A DNA stretch of 64,000 bases from Cyclina sinensis (taxonomy: Eukaryota > Mollusca > Bivalvia > Venerida > Veneridae): contig JAAONU010000013.1 of NCBI GenBank assembly GCA_012932295.1, forward strand, positions 1,906,603 through 1,970,602. The letters run 5' to 3'. The first letter of the stretch is position 1; the number at the start of each line of letters is the position of its first letter. Positions 21,201-31,306 of this stretch are shown here, in pieces. The notes under the pieces were generated by a model, which saw only the letters and a list, made by a program, of their open reading frames with translations, did not search any database and was not told the DNA's origin. A program made the position numbers and the translations under genes.

Positions 21201-22338
21201 AGAAATGCTCAATCAAACTATAAAGAGGGGATAAACAGAATAAAGATGGAAATGAAAACAAAGGATGAAAAAATGGAGGAACTGAAGGGAAATGTTGAAA
21301 AGGCTCGAGAGCATTCTGAAGAACTCGAAAAAAGAATTGAAACTCTGGAGAATGATAAAATGAAATATGAGATTGAACTGCAAAGATATGAGAAAGAGGT
21401 GTCCGACCTGAAGAAAGATTTAGAGGAAAAGGAGAATGAATTGAATGACCTGAGGAATGTTCTGGAAGAGACTGAAAATGAAAAGGATGAACTAATTGAT
21501 GAACTAGCTGACCTGAAAAATGAAGTTAGTAAGTTGAAAGCTGAGAAGAAAAGACTGGAATCTGAGAAGAAAACTTTGTTAGCAAGGTGTGTAAAACCCC
21601 AGTGGAACCAGAACCCTACTGGATCTCTCAGGAAGCAATCATTCAGATGAATACTGGGGCAATGAATGTAGCAATCAATGTGTCACGTGCTTTCTTACTT
21701 ATACTTTGAATTTTTAGAAGTCTTAAAGTTTTTCCCATGCTACTTTCTCAATTCCATTTTATGACGGATTCGGGAGTGCTGTCACATTTCAATTACAGTA
21801 TCACTAACCATCCAAACAGATTATTACAAGTTATTAAAAATTCAGACAACAGTTCATTAACAGTTGGATTGGACTCAGAATTCATTGAGCACACGTCAAA
21901 AATGCTGATTCAACTGCCTCAAATAAAGAGAATACATTGGTCATTTGATGTCTATATTAACAGATACACTTCTTAAAGAATGTATGTGTGTACACAATCT
22001 AAATCTGATTATATTATTATTTTTATTATCTCAGATTTATTTCTATTTCACATGTAGAATATAATGACTTTTTGCACATCTGTTTAAGAACACCTGTATT
22101 TAGATGATGCTGTGGTTTGGTTTACATTTTCATGTAAAGTGAATAACAAACTTAACAGTTAATTTTGTTTTACTCTCTTTGACTGCATATATTTAATCAT
22201 TTGTTATAATTCTGTTTCAGCATTCAAAGTTCTTCTGTTGTTTCTTTCCCAACATCAATCGTTGTTCCTGTCAATTTCAAAACTACAAGCATGTTCCTTG
22301 TGACACCTACTGGTATTCTGCTTTCTAGAGAACTGTAA
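17618..22338 (+). CDS. CARD and coiled-coil protein, four exons
   Basis: Exons 17618-18251, 20002-20109, 20608-21586 and 22221-22338 join to one frame of 612 codons plus TAA; all introns are GT-AG. Residues 1-90 look like a six-helix CARD (ITQRWSQLKNTLVMKDFVDY, then DYLIQKRVVTLDYW and a RHDLVKELV last helix). Residues 90-250 are polar and probably disordered. Residues 250-300 and 330-572 are heptad-rich coiled coil, split by a Pro/Ser linker. The last 39 residues, from exon 4, are a hydrophobic/Ser-Thr tail (VVSFPTSIVVPVNF). CARD followed by coiled coil is the core of the CARD9/10/11/14 (CARD-CC) scaffolds that nucleate BCL10 signalling filaments, but no PDZ, SH3 or GUK part is present. A role as an innate immune or death-pathway adaptor is inferred. 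An AATAAA lies at 22547-22552. Confidence 0.8.
18252..20001. other. Intron 1 of the CARD gene
   Basis: AT-rich, with no recognised repeat or gene. Short open frames at 18591-18933 have no coding character. Confidence 0.6.
20002..20109 (+). CDS. CARD gene exon 2: acidic/Thr-rich linker
   Basis: A 108-base exon (DELKTPTSNSEAKKTGD... to KTERPG), phase 1 on both sides, so it can be skipped without changing the frame. Acceptor TTATTCAG, donor CCTG|GTATAC. Confidence 0.7.
20608..21586 (+). CDS. CARD gene exon 3: coiled coil
   Basis: Encodes 326 residues dominated by E, K, L and Q in heptads, for example EILEEKEQELKSRESELSRK. The open frame runs upstream to 20556, but the CATCAG acceptor at 20607 joins exon 2 in phase. 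It ends GCAAG|GTGTGT; reading through instead would add 21 residues and stop at 21650, a possible shorter isoform. Confidence 0.85.
22221..22338 (+). CDS. CARD gene exon 4: C-terminal tail
   Basis: After a TCTGTTTCAG acceptor the phase-2 frame continues IQSSSVVSFPTSIVVPV and ends GILLSREL, then TAA. The precise phase match supports it over the exon 3 read-through. Confidence 0.65.
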
Positions 22339-22546
22339 ACTAAACCATCTCAGAGGACGATGACTGTATGTTTTTCATTACCGAGCTGTTGGCTCTATTA
22401 TTAGCCAAGAACAAAAGTGCATAGGAAAAACTACACATATTCAAAGGCCTTGACCTTGAGGAGCCTGGTCCAATGTTTATCATAAACGACTGAGTACATT
22501 CATATTCCTCAAACTCACTCTGTACTCAAGTTGAACAAAATTCTCA

Positions 22547-22552
22547 AATAAA
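22547..22552 (+). promoter_or_regulatory. Candidate polyadenylation signal of the CARD gene
   Basis: AATAAA, 209 bases after the TAA stop; implies a short 3' UTR. Confidence 0.5.
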
Positions 22553-22954
22553 ATCTTTGAGCATATAACTGGAAACCGAGTACACCTTGGACATGGGTTT
22601 TAGAACCTGAACCGAAATTGTTATTCAAACTGGACTGCACTATTACAATTGCATGGTTTTATAATAACTGAATCGTTTCTACAAGAAGTTACATTTGTAC
22701 TAAAATGAACTCAATTATTTTGACAAAGCTGCTTTAAACATTTCCCAGTTTATGTAGTTGAAAGAAAATTATAGATCTTCAGTTTCTGGTCCACTATTTA
22801 TTTTGCAAGATATCTGAAAGTTGAACTTTAGTCATTTTCATGGAGACTACAATTTACACTGATGAAATACTGTCCCAGTTCTGTCTATCTTCTTGCAGTA
22901 ATGACAACAAAAAATCATCAACATGATTCTTCAACGAATAAAACAGACATTTTA

Positions 22955-23757
22955 AACAAGAGAACTGCAGGGCGGAGCATTATATGCCTGAAGGGTGTTT
23001 TTTCTAAGTATGATGCATATGTGATATAAGGGAGGAAACCTTAGGCTTTGAAATAAATTATTTGCTTTAAATTTTTTATTTTTTATTCATAATTTTGATT
23101 TTTAACATTTTATAATTTTAATTTAATTTTATAAATCTTTCTCATATCTGAATTTTAGGTTTTGTAATTTGTATAAATAACAGTCTTTCATAATATATGA
23201 TGTTCATGCTGTGATGCATGGTTATCAAGTTATAGTGCAAAAATATTGATTGTTTAGTTGACTGTCACTTTGACCGTTTATTTACTTACCCTAAACAGTA
23301 TAGGGGTCATGAAATCAATGATGGCAATCATCCTAAGAAGTTTGAAGTCTGTATGGGAAGTAGCTGCCAAGTTATACAGTAGAAATGCTTTTCAGTGTTT
23401 AGGTTAATGTGACCTTGACATCTGAACGAACCACTGAGATGTACGGGGGTCATTTTCTCAATGTGTGAGGGTCATTCACTCAATGTGTGCAATCATGATA
23501 TAAAGTTTGAAGTCTCTATAACAAATGATTGTCAAGTTACTAGGCAGAAATGGTCTTCAATGTTAAGGTCACTGTGACCTTGACCTTTGACCTACTGACT
23601 CCTATAGGGGTCATCCACTCAATGTAGGCAATAACCATATGAAGGTAAAAGACTGTTAGCCAAAAAGTACTCAAGTTATCCTCCAGAAACAAAATTGCTC
23701 ACAGACGGACAGATGCCCAGGACAATAACATAATTATGCCCCCTTCAGGCATATTAA
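22955..23757 (+). mobile_element. Tandem-repeat element with matching inverted subterminal motifs
   Basis: Begins AACAAGAGAACTGCAGGG. ATATGCCTGAAGGG near the 5' end reappears inverted as CCCTTCAGGCATAT at the 3' end, which also folds as ATGCC/GGCAT (23736-23752). AGACGGACAG precedes the hairpin. Its core units carry an exact AGGTCACTGTGACCT and a following TGACCTTTGACCT. Confidence 0.75.
23566..23593. promoter_or_regulatory. Exact IR3 + DR0 + DR1 nuclear-receptor site match (repeat-borne)
   Basis: AGGTCACTGTGACCT is the consensus estrogen-response palindrome (AGGTCA, 3-base spacer, TGACCT). It is followed directly by TGACCTTTGACCT, a perfect DR1 on the other strand. The match is exact; activity is unknown. 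Confidence 0.35.
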
Positions 23758-24549
23758 TAAAAATACATCTCTTGCCCAAAATGTGATTTGAGGCTTTGAA
23801 CATTACAGTATGGGTACCGTACTTCTGATTTGTCATGATAGTCGCAAAAAAACCTGTAAGTTGGATTAAACTTATTTTTTTTCACAATGACTGACCACTG
23901 TTACCAAATCATAGTTGCTGATCATTACTGCAATATAGTCACACTACTTGAAAATCTGTTTCATCCCTAGTTTATACAAACATGCACCACCACTTTCTTA
24001 CACCTGGTTTTTAAGTAGATCCCAGGTTTAATGTACCTTTCAACAACAAGTCATACTGAGACAGACTTGATCCTGGATCAAACTGTGATCTCCTGACTTG
24101 TAGTTAGATGTACTAACTGTGAGGTCACTGTTGACAGACTTCCTGGTTTTCAAGGAGAGATGAAGATTTTGGTATAAAGCTATCAGAAAACTGCTAAAGA
24201 TAAAGTTTTGGGAAGGTCCAAAGTACACTATCAGAACAGGGTTGGGTTAAGTATGCTAATGTTATAGCCAAAGACCAACCTTTGTAAGTTACTGGATGGT
24301 CCTATAGCCTGACAATAACATAGTTCATCTGTGGTCTTTTTTAAGATTTCCTAACAGCTAGAACTTCTAAATACCCACTGGTAAAAGTTACCATGGTTTA
24401 CAAGTCAATTTCCTATCTCTTCATTAGACTGAAAGGACTGACCTAATATTATTTTTTTCATAATATTTTAGCTTAAATAGATTATTTCTTTAAAGCACCT
24501 TTAGTGAATCACACATATTCCATGTAATTAAATGCCTGACCCATTGTAT
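23758..24549. other. Intergenic, no gene recognised
   Basis: Unique-looking AT-rich DNA. 'gtagttagatgtactaactg' near 24100 resembles 25950, suggesting an old dispersed repeat. Confidence 0.5.
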
Positions 24550-25076
24550 GAGTAAAAACCTTCGGTCTCAGTTTTGGTGCAAGTGCACAGCCAGCCAGCT
24601 GTCATCATACTAGTTCACAAATAGAGCTATCACTGAATGAGAACAATCTGCAACACCACCTTGTCAGAGGAAAAAGGAAAATATAGACTGCATGAAGCAC
24701 ATCTACACTAATTGGTGATCTTGCACACCAAGTTTCAAATTGATAGTCCTTGAGGTGTGGAAGTATTTGGCAGCAAGATATTGTCATGATTGGTTGTAAA
24801 ACCAAAAAGTGTGCATGAAAAGTGCTTCAGCCACATCTACACTTACTAATGAACATGCACACCAAGTTTCAAATCTATAGTCCTTAAGCTGTTGAATTAG
24901 TTCGTGTCACAAGATTTTGCTACGACAGGCTGTGATCATGCACAACAATTTTAAATTGAAAAAGAAATGTGCAAATTGTTTGTGTCACAAGATTTCTGCA
25001 ATGGAACAGCTGATCGCACACCCGGCGATAAGATTCCTATATACCACCCACAAACAAATTTTGGCAGGGGCATAAA
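24550..25076 (+). repeat. Degenerate tandem-repeat element
   Basis: 'gcacaccaagtttcaaat' recurs near 24725 and 24850. The region closes with 'ggcaggggcataaat', the usual 3' ending of these elements, but without a good hairpin. Confidence 0.5.
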
Positions 25077-26239
25077 TATCATCGCTAACCATAAAACTTC
25101 ATATGCAAGCTGTTTTTACATGAGAAGGAATTACTTCTCTGTTTAGTAACATTTTCTCTCTGTCAGGAGACCAGCAATGTCAGTACCTACCAAAATCACT
25201 GTGTCAGTAATACTGCAAGGTTCTTTAGTACTTAAACAGACTGTTGTTATAGAACATATTAATATGATGTTATCGCCAAGACTGCATACTTACAAAAAAT
25301 ATGACGTACCTTCTGCCCTCTAGTATTAACACAAGTACATTTATAACAACTCATATATTATGAAAATAATTCAAATATCAATAAGGAATAATAAAATATT
25401 GATATTTCTTGAATTTATTTAATCCACTGAAGATAACAAAAATATATGTATCAGATTTTTTTGCCGAAAAAAGTAATACTGAATCAATTTTGTCTGAACT
25501 AAGATCAACAAAATCATTCCACAAAAAACAAACCTGACAAACATTCCGATCCTGAATACAAGAGTAACGTGAACTATCAAATTTATCAAAGCAGAAAAAA
25601 ATACAAACTGAAAATTAATCATACAAAAATATTGCATTAAAAGCTTCTCACAATATATGTGAAATGTGATGGTGATAGAGGTAATAAAAACAGCATGTGA
25701 CAGAATGACACCTGGACCAGGACTAAATATGTTCACAGAATGCTTTAACAAGAACTTGACTTAACAAAAACATTTAGTGGTTTAATGACAAACCTGCCGA
25801 AAACTTTGGAAATTTAGGGACCAGTTATTCTAACAAGTCCATTTGCTTTTGACATGACCACATGTAAGTAAACTCCTGTTTTTGGTCCATTCTAGTATCT
25901 AGGGTAATATCAAACCAAAGGCTGACCAAAGAGTCTTCCTGTTAGTAGTCAGATGCACTAACTACAAGGCCAATGAAAACCAGCTGATGTGACCCTGCCT
26001 TCCTTTCCTTCAAAATGATTGGCATCAAATACACACAAAACTTAGATCGTTAAATGTTGCTACACCAAGTTATCATTCAGTTACTTTTAGAAAAACCTGG
26101 TACTTATTGCCTGTCACTCTACCTAGCCTACTGACAAACACATATAATGATGTTAACATAGTATCAGGATCTGCATGTTTAAAATAACTGTTTCAAGCTG
26201 TTCTTTTTTCAACAAGTGAATGAATATTTTTCAATTATC
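25077..26239. other. Intergenic, no gene recognised
   Basis: AT-rich. The 110-codon open frame on the minus strand at 25419-25751 is hydrophobic, but low-complexity and without splice or family support. Confidence 0.5.
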
Positions 26240-27645
26240 AACAAGAGATGTTTGTAAAACATATATGCTCCCCCTAGCGCCTTATCCCTAGAGGCAGCCA
26301 TAAAAGTATAGTAAGGTAGAAGGACAGGGACTTGTGTCAGTACATTGAAGGAAGGATGACAGCGACTTCTGAAATCAAAAGCTATTGACCATGGCAAGTA
26401 GATGAATGAGAGGAACTGCAGATTATGTCAATGACACTTTGGTTATAAAATGTATAAAGTTCAATTACTGGAGAACATGAAAGAGTATAGGAACTGCATG
26501 GATAGGTAGGTAGGTAGTAATGTGGGAGGGTGGGTGAGTAGGTAAGAAGTTTTGAGGTAGCAAGGCCCAAAGGTTCTCCAGTTATCAATCAGAATCTGTT
26601 TTCCTCTTTTTGGTGTATGGTCACTGTGACCTTTGCCTTTAATCTAGTGACCTCAAAGACAATAGGGGTCATCTCCTAAACAGACCAACCTGCATAGCAA
26701 GTCTGTGAAGCCAATGCCCGAGGGTTCTCTAGTTATTGAGTGGAAACCATTTTCTGTTAATGGTCACTCTGACCTTGAACTTTCACCAAGTGACCCCAAA
26801 AGTGATATAAGTCATCTACAGGTCATTATCAACCAGCATTGCAAGTTTAAGGACCCTGGACTCAAGCATTCTCTAGTAATTCATCAGGAACCATTTTTCA
26901 CTTAATGATTAATATGACCTTGACCTTTGATCTAGTCACCCTTAAAACTTAAAGGATGATCTACTGGCCATTACCAACCTGCCAATGAAGTTTTAGGAAG
27001 CCTGGGATCAGGCATTCTATAGTTATTGATTGAAAACTGTTTTACTTTTCACTGTGACCTTGGCCTTTTACCTAATGACTGAAAATCTATATAGGTCATT
27101 TATTTGTTATGACCAACCTACATACCAAATTCAATGAACCTGAGCCTATGGATTTCCTAGATATTAAGCAGAAACTGTTCTGCTTTTCAAGGTTACTGTC
27201 ACTTTGACCTTTAACCTAATAAACCTAAAAACTACAGAGGTCATCTACTGGTCATGACCAACTTGTCTATGAAGTTTTAGGGAGCTGGGCCCAAGCATTC
27301 TAGTTATTCATCAGAAACCATTTTGTTTTTCAAGGTCACTGTGAGCTTGGCCTTTGACCTGGTGACCTGAAAAACTATGAGGTCATCTACTAGGCATGAC
27401 CAACCTACATACTACGTTTGAGGAACCTCCGGCCAAGCATTCTATAGTTATTGATCAGAAACCGTTTTGCTTTTCAAGGTCACTGTGACCTTGGCCTTAG
27501 ACCTAATGACCTGAAAAACTAAACCAAGTTTGAAGAAGGTGGGTACAAGGGTTCTCTTGATATTGATCGGAAATGAAGCGTCGACCGACCGACCAACATT
27601 TGCAAACAATATGTCTCTTCATTTTCGATGGGGGGCATAAAAATA
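26240..27645 (+). mobile_element. TGACCT-family element, degenerate copy
   Basis: Starts AACAAGAGATGTTTGTAAAA, then 'cgccttatccctagaggca' as in the 53069 copy. About eight diverged units contain 'ggtcactgtgacctt', one with an exact IR3 at 27477-27491. CGACCGACCGACC precedes the closing hairpin (TTTTCGATGGGGGGCATAA). Confidence 0.75.
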
Positions 27646-27888
27646 CCCTAAAGCACTGTAGTACATTCGACATTCAAAAGAGTTACACTTTACAACAGTA
27701 AAGCCTGTGAAAATATAAACAAGATTTAATATAAGCACATTTCACAGTGACATTGAATACAAGTATGTTAAGCCACATACACTGTATTTTTTGTCACATA
27801 ATAACATCACTTTCAACTACAATCAGGAAAAAACTATGAAAAGTCTGAATTTAACTGCCAACACATGAAAAAATTAATTTGAAAAAAA

Positions 27889-28640
27889 ACAAAGAGGGCC
27901 ATGATAGCCCTTAAATGCTCACTTGAGTAAAAGTGCTGAAAACAAGTACAATGAAAGAATATTTTATAAAAGAAATTACCTCAAAATGCTGCATGCCAAT
28001 ATCAAAGCTTTTGTTTATATAGTTTATGAAAAAAGATTTTTTAAAGGCTTCCTTACGTCTTTGTAAATTTGCTTTACATGTTCAAGTTAAGCGTATGACC
28101 TACTGTTGGGGCAACAATGATTGGAGGGGCACAATTTGAATAATCTTGGTAAGGGTTTACAAGTCAGTACTACATACCAAATTTTAGAAGTCTCCATCTC
28201 ATGGTTTCTGACAAGAAGATTTTTACAAGACTCTGCAGACTTCTGACCCTAGGGACGGAGCCAAAAAATGACCCCAAGGGAATAATTTGAACAACCTTGG
28301 TAAAGATTAACAAGATAGTACGACAAACCAAATTTCAGGAGTCTATGTCTTATGATTTCTGACAAGGAGATATTAAAAAGTTTGTCTAAGTCTATGTAAA
28401 ACATTTGACCTTAGGGGTGGAGCAAACAATGACCCCAGCAGCAAAGTTGGAATAATTTCAGTACAAATCAACTGGGCAATGCTCCATGCACAATTTCTGA
28501 ATTATAAGCCTTGTAATTTATTTCATACAAGAAGAGTTTTTAATACTTCTCTATATTATATTTCTATGTTAAACATGTTACCATGGGGTGGAGCTAAAAA
28601 TGACTCAAGAGAAATAATTTGAACAAGCAAATCTTATGAA
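27889..28640 (+). mobile_element. GGGCCATGATGGCCC-family element, truncated
   Basis: AACAAAGAGGGCCATGAT and a variant palindrome open it. Units contain 'aacaaccttggtaaagatt' and 'tttctgacaagaagatt'. No 3' hairpin was found. Confidence 0.55.
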
Positions 28641-28980
28641 AATTTATATTCCCCACTGGAAGATAAGTTGCATCTGGAAGTTGCAGTGAGGAGGCAACAG
28701 TCGAAGAGAAAAAGCTTTGAAGATCAACAGATTTATTAAACATGTTCATTTACAAATGTTAAAGTAAATATACAAAATATGTAGATAAGACAAACATATA
28801 ACTCAAGATAACTTTGAAGGAATTAAGGAATACTTTACTCATTTTGCTGACTATATGGTAGTCCTTGTGATTCTTCAAGTTTTACCATTGTTATAATAGA
28901 CAGGCATGAATAGTTACAATCAACTGTAACAAAGTGCTACAGAGAAATGGCTGTAGATGCACCTACTCCTTACATTGTTA

Positions 28981-30632
28981 AACAAGAAGGCCATGATGGC
29001 CCTAAATTGCTCACCTGAGTCTCATTGCTCATGTTACAAATATCGTTATTGGTTTTAATGGGTGCAAGTTTGAATAAGTTTGCAATAAGTTTGAAGACTC
29101 TGGGTGTAATGGTACTCAAATTTTTTTAGCAGAAATCGTTTTACTCTACAGGTCCCTGACCTTTGACATACTAGCCCCAAAAACAATATGGTTCTTCTAT
29201 TTAGTAAAAGCAATCATCCAATGAAGTTTTGAGGCTCTGGGTGAAATGGTAATCCTGTTATTGAATGGAAACGGTTTTCACTCTAGAGGTCCCTCTGACC
29301 TTGACCTTTGACCTACTGACCCAAAACACAAAAGGGATTTTTTGTACTCAATAAGGGCAATAACCCTGTGAAGTTTGAAGGCTTTGGGTCAACTGGTACT
29401 CAAGTTACTGAAAGGAAACGAAATGTGAAAGACAGACAGAAACAGACCCCCTGGACAAGGCAAAAACAATTATCTCCATCAGAAGGGCTGCGTTGGGGGA
29501 GACATAACAATGAACAATTGAAGGTATAGCCCTTGGTGTTTCAGAGCAGCAGATTTTTAAAGTTTTCCCTATATAAATCCTTGTGTAAAATCAAATGACC
29601 CCCCGGGTGGGGCCAGTTTTAACCCCAGGGTCATGATTTGAACAAACTTGGTAGAGGTCCACTAGACAATGTTGCAAACAAAATATCTAAACTCTAGGCC
29701 TTGTGGTTTCAGACAAGAAGATTTTTAAAGATTTTCTTCTATATTGTTATTTTAAACTTGTGACCCCTCAGGGGGGGCCAATACTGACCCCAGGGACATT
29801 TTTCTAAAAAACTTGGTAGAGGTCCACTAGACAATGCTGCATACCAAATATCTTAACTCTAGGCTTTGTGGTTTATGACAAGAAGATTTTTTAAAGTTTT
29901 TCCTATAAAACTCTCTGTAAAACATGTGACCCCTGGGGCAGGGCCAGTTTTGACCTAGGGTCCATGACTTAAACAAACTTGGTACAGGTCCTCTAGACAA
30001 TGCTTCATACAAAGTATCTAAGCTCTATGCCTTACGGTTTCTGACAAGAAGATTTTTTAAAGTTTTTCCTATATAACTCTATGTAAAATATGTGACCCCT
30101 GGGGCTGGGCCATTTTTGACCCAGGAGCCATGATTTGAACAAACTTGGTAAAGGTCCACTGGACAATGCTGCAAACCAAATATCTAAACTCTAGGCCTTG
30201 TGGTTTCTGACAAGAAGATTTTAATGTTTTTCCCTATATAAATCTATGTAAAATCAACTGACCCCTGGGGTGGGGTCAGTTTTGAGCCAACGGTCATTAA
30301 CTGAACAAACTTGGTAGAGGTCCACTAGATGATGCTTCATACCAAATATCTAAGCTCCAGGCCTTGAGGTTTCGGAAAAGATTTTTAAAGATCCAACTTC
30401 TAAAATCTAATTTTAGCTCCAGTGAACCAGAAATGCAATGGACCAGAACCATTTGAACAATCTTGGTAGAGCTTCATACAAGGAACAGTCTAGGCAAGTT
30501 TCATTCAATTTGGCCCTTTGGTTTCAGAGGAGATGTCATTTGAATGAAAAGTTGACGAAGGACATGCGGAAGGACAACGGACAAAGACTGATCAGAAAAG
30601 CTCATCCCGAGCACTTTGTGCTCAGGTGAGCT
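28981..30632 (+). mobile_element. GGCC-palindrome element, mosaic, ~166-bp units
   Basis: Opens AACAAGAAGGCCATGATGGC and GCTCACCTGAG. 29000-29510 holds TGACCT-type units and its own end-like 'gggggagacataa'. From 29510 units of ~166 bp repeat 'tgacccctggggcagggcc' (near 29761, 29926, 30092, 30258). It ends in a GAGCACTTTGTGCTC hairpin and CTCAGGTGAGCT, the inverse of the 5' CTCACCTGAG. Confidence 0.7.
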
Positions 30633-30830
30633 AACAAGAGGGCCATGATGGCCCTAGATCACTTACTGGAATACACTGCCTTTGGGTCTGCTGTTCAGCA
30701 TACATCAGAAGCTTTTTATGATTCTCCCTATATAAATCTATATGAATTCAAGTGACCCCCAGGGTAGAGCCAATTTTCACTCAAGGGGCATAATTTGAAT
30801 AAACTTGGTAGAAGAACTCTAAAACTGAAA
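30633..30830 (+). mobile_element. GGCC-palindrome element, 5' part
   Basis: AACAAGAGGGCCATGATGGC starts with no gap after the 3' end of the previous element. It breaks off after about 200 bp. Confidence 0.65.
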
Positions 30831-30852
30831 GAGTAGCATCAAAACATGTGCT

Positions 30853-30858
30853 TTTATT
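30853..30858 (-). promoter_or_regulatory. Candidate polyadenylation signal of TATDN2
   Basis: AATAAA on the minus strand, ~310 bases past the TAG stop. Confidence 0.4.
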
Positions 30859-31165
30859 TAATTTTGTAGTTTTATATCTTTTAATCTAATTGGTTTTTAT
30901 GCAGACAAGTTCTACCACAAAATCTTAGTTATAAAAGGAAATTCTGTCAGTTCCATACAATCCAGTATGTATACAAATAGTACAAAACTCATTTTAAGTG
31001 AAGAAAAAACATCTTGACTAGAAATGAAATACATATTTAGCAATAATCAACAGGTGTTATAACACCTTCAATAAATCAGTTATATGTTTTTCACCTGCAC
31101 AATATTTCAAAACTGTGAAAACCTGAAGACTCCCTACTAATTCCTGAATACTGTTATGACTAGCA

Positions 31166-31306
31166 CTATATACCATACATGAAGTTTGTATTTAATCGAC
31201 ACTGTCTTAGGACAGCTGCCACAGGAAGTTCCTGGTACTGGGCAATCTCCTTGGCAACAGTCACTGCTAAGCCCGGGTTCGAAAACTGAAGGTCTTCTCT
31301 TGGTAT
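31166..31306 (-). CDS. TATDN2: TATDN2 exon 8: C-terminus
   Basis: Encodes IPREDLQFSNPGLAVTVAKE, then LPVAAVLRQCRLNTNFMYGI and TAG, matching the C-terminal helix of TatD proteins. A longer open frame in a different register covers the same bases but is a shadow. Confidence 0.85.
   Translation of the reverse strand: MPREDLQFSNPGLAVTVAKEIAQYQELPVAAVLRQCRLNTNFMYGI

Noticed and set aside
25419..25751. Hydrophobic 110-codon frame as a membrane protein gene
   Set aside because: Phe/Ile/Leu-rich because the DNA is AT-rich; no start context, splice sites or recognised motif.
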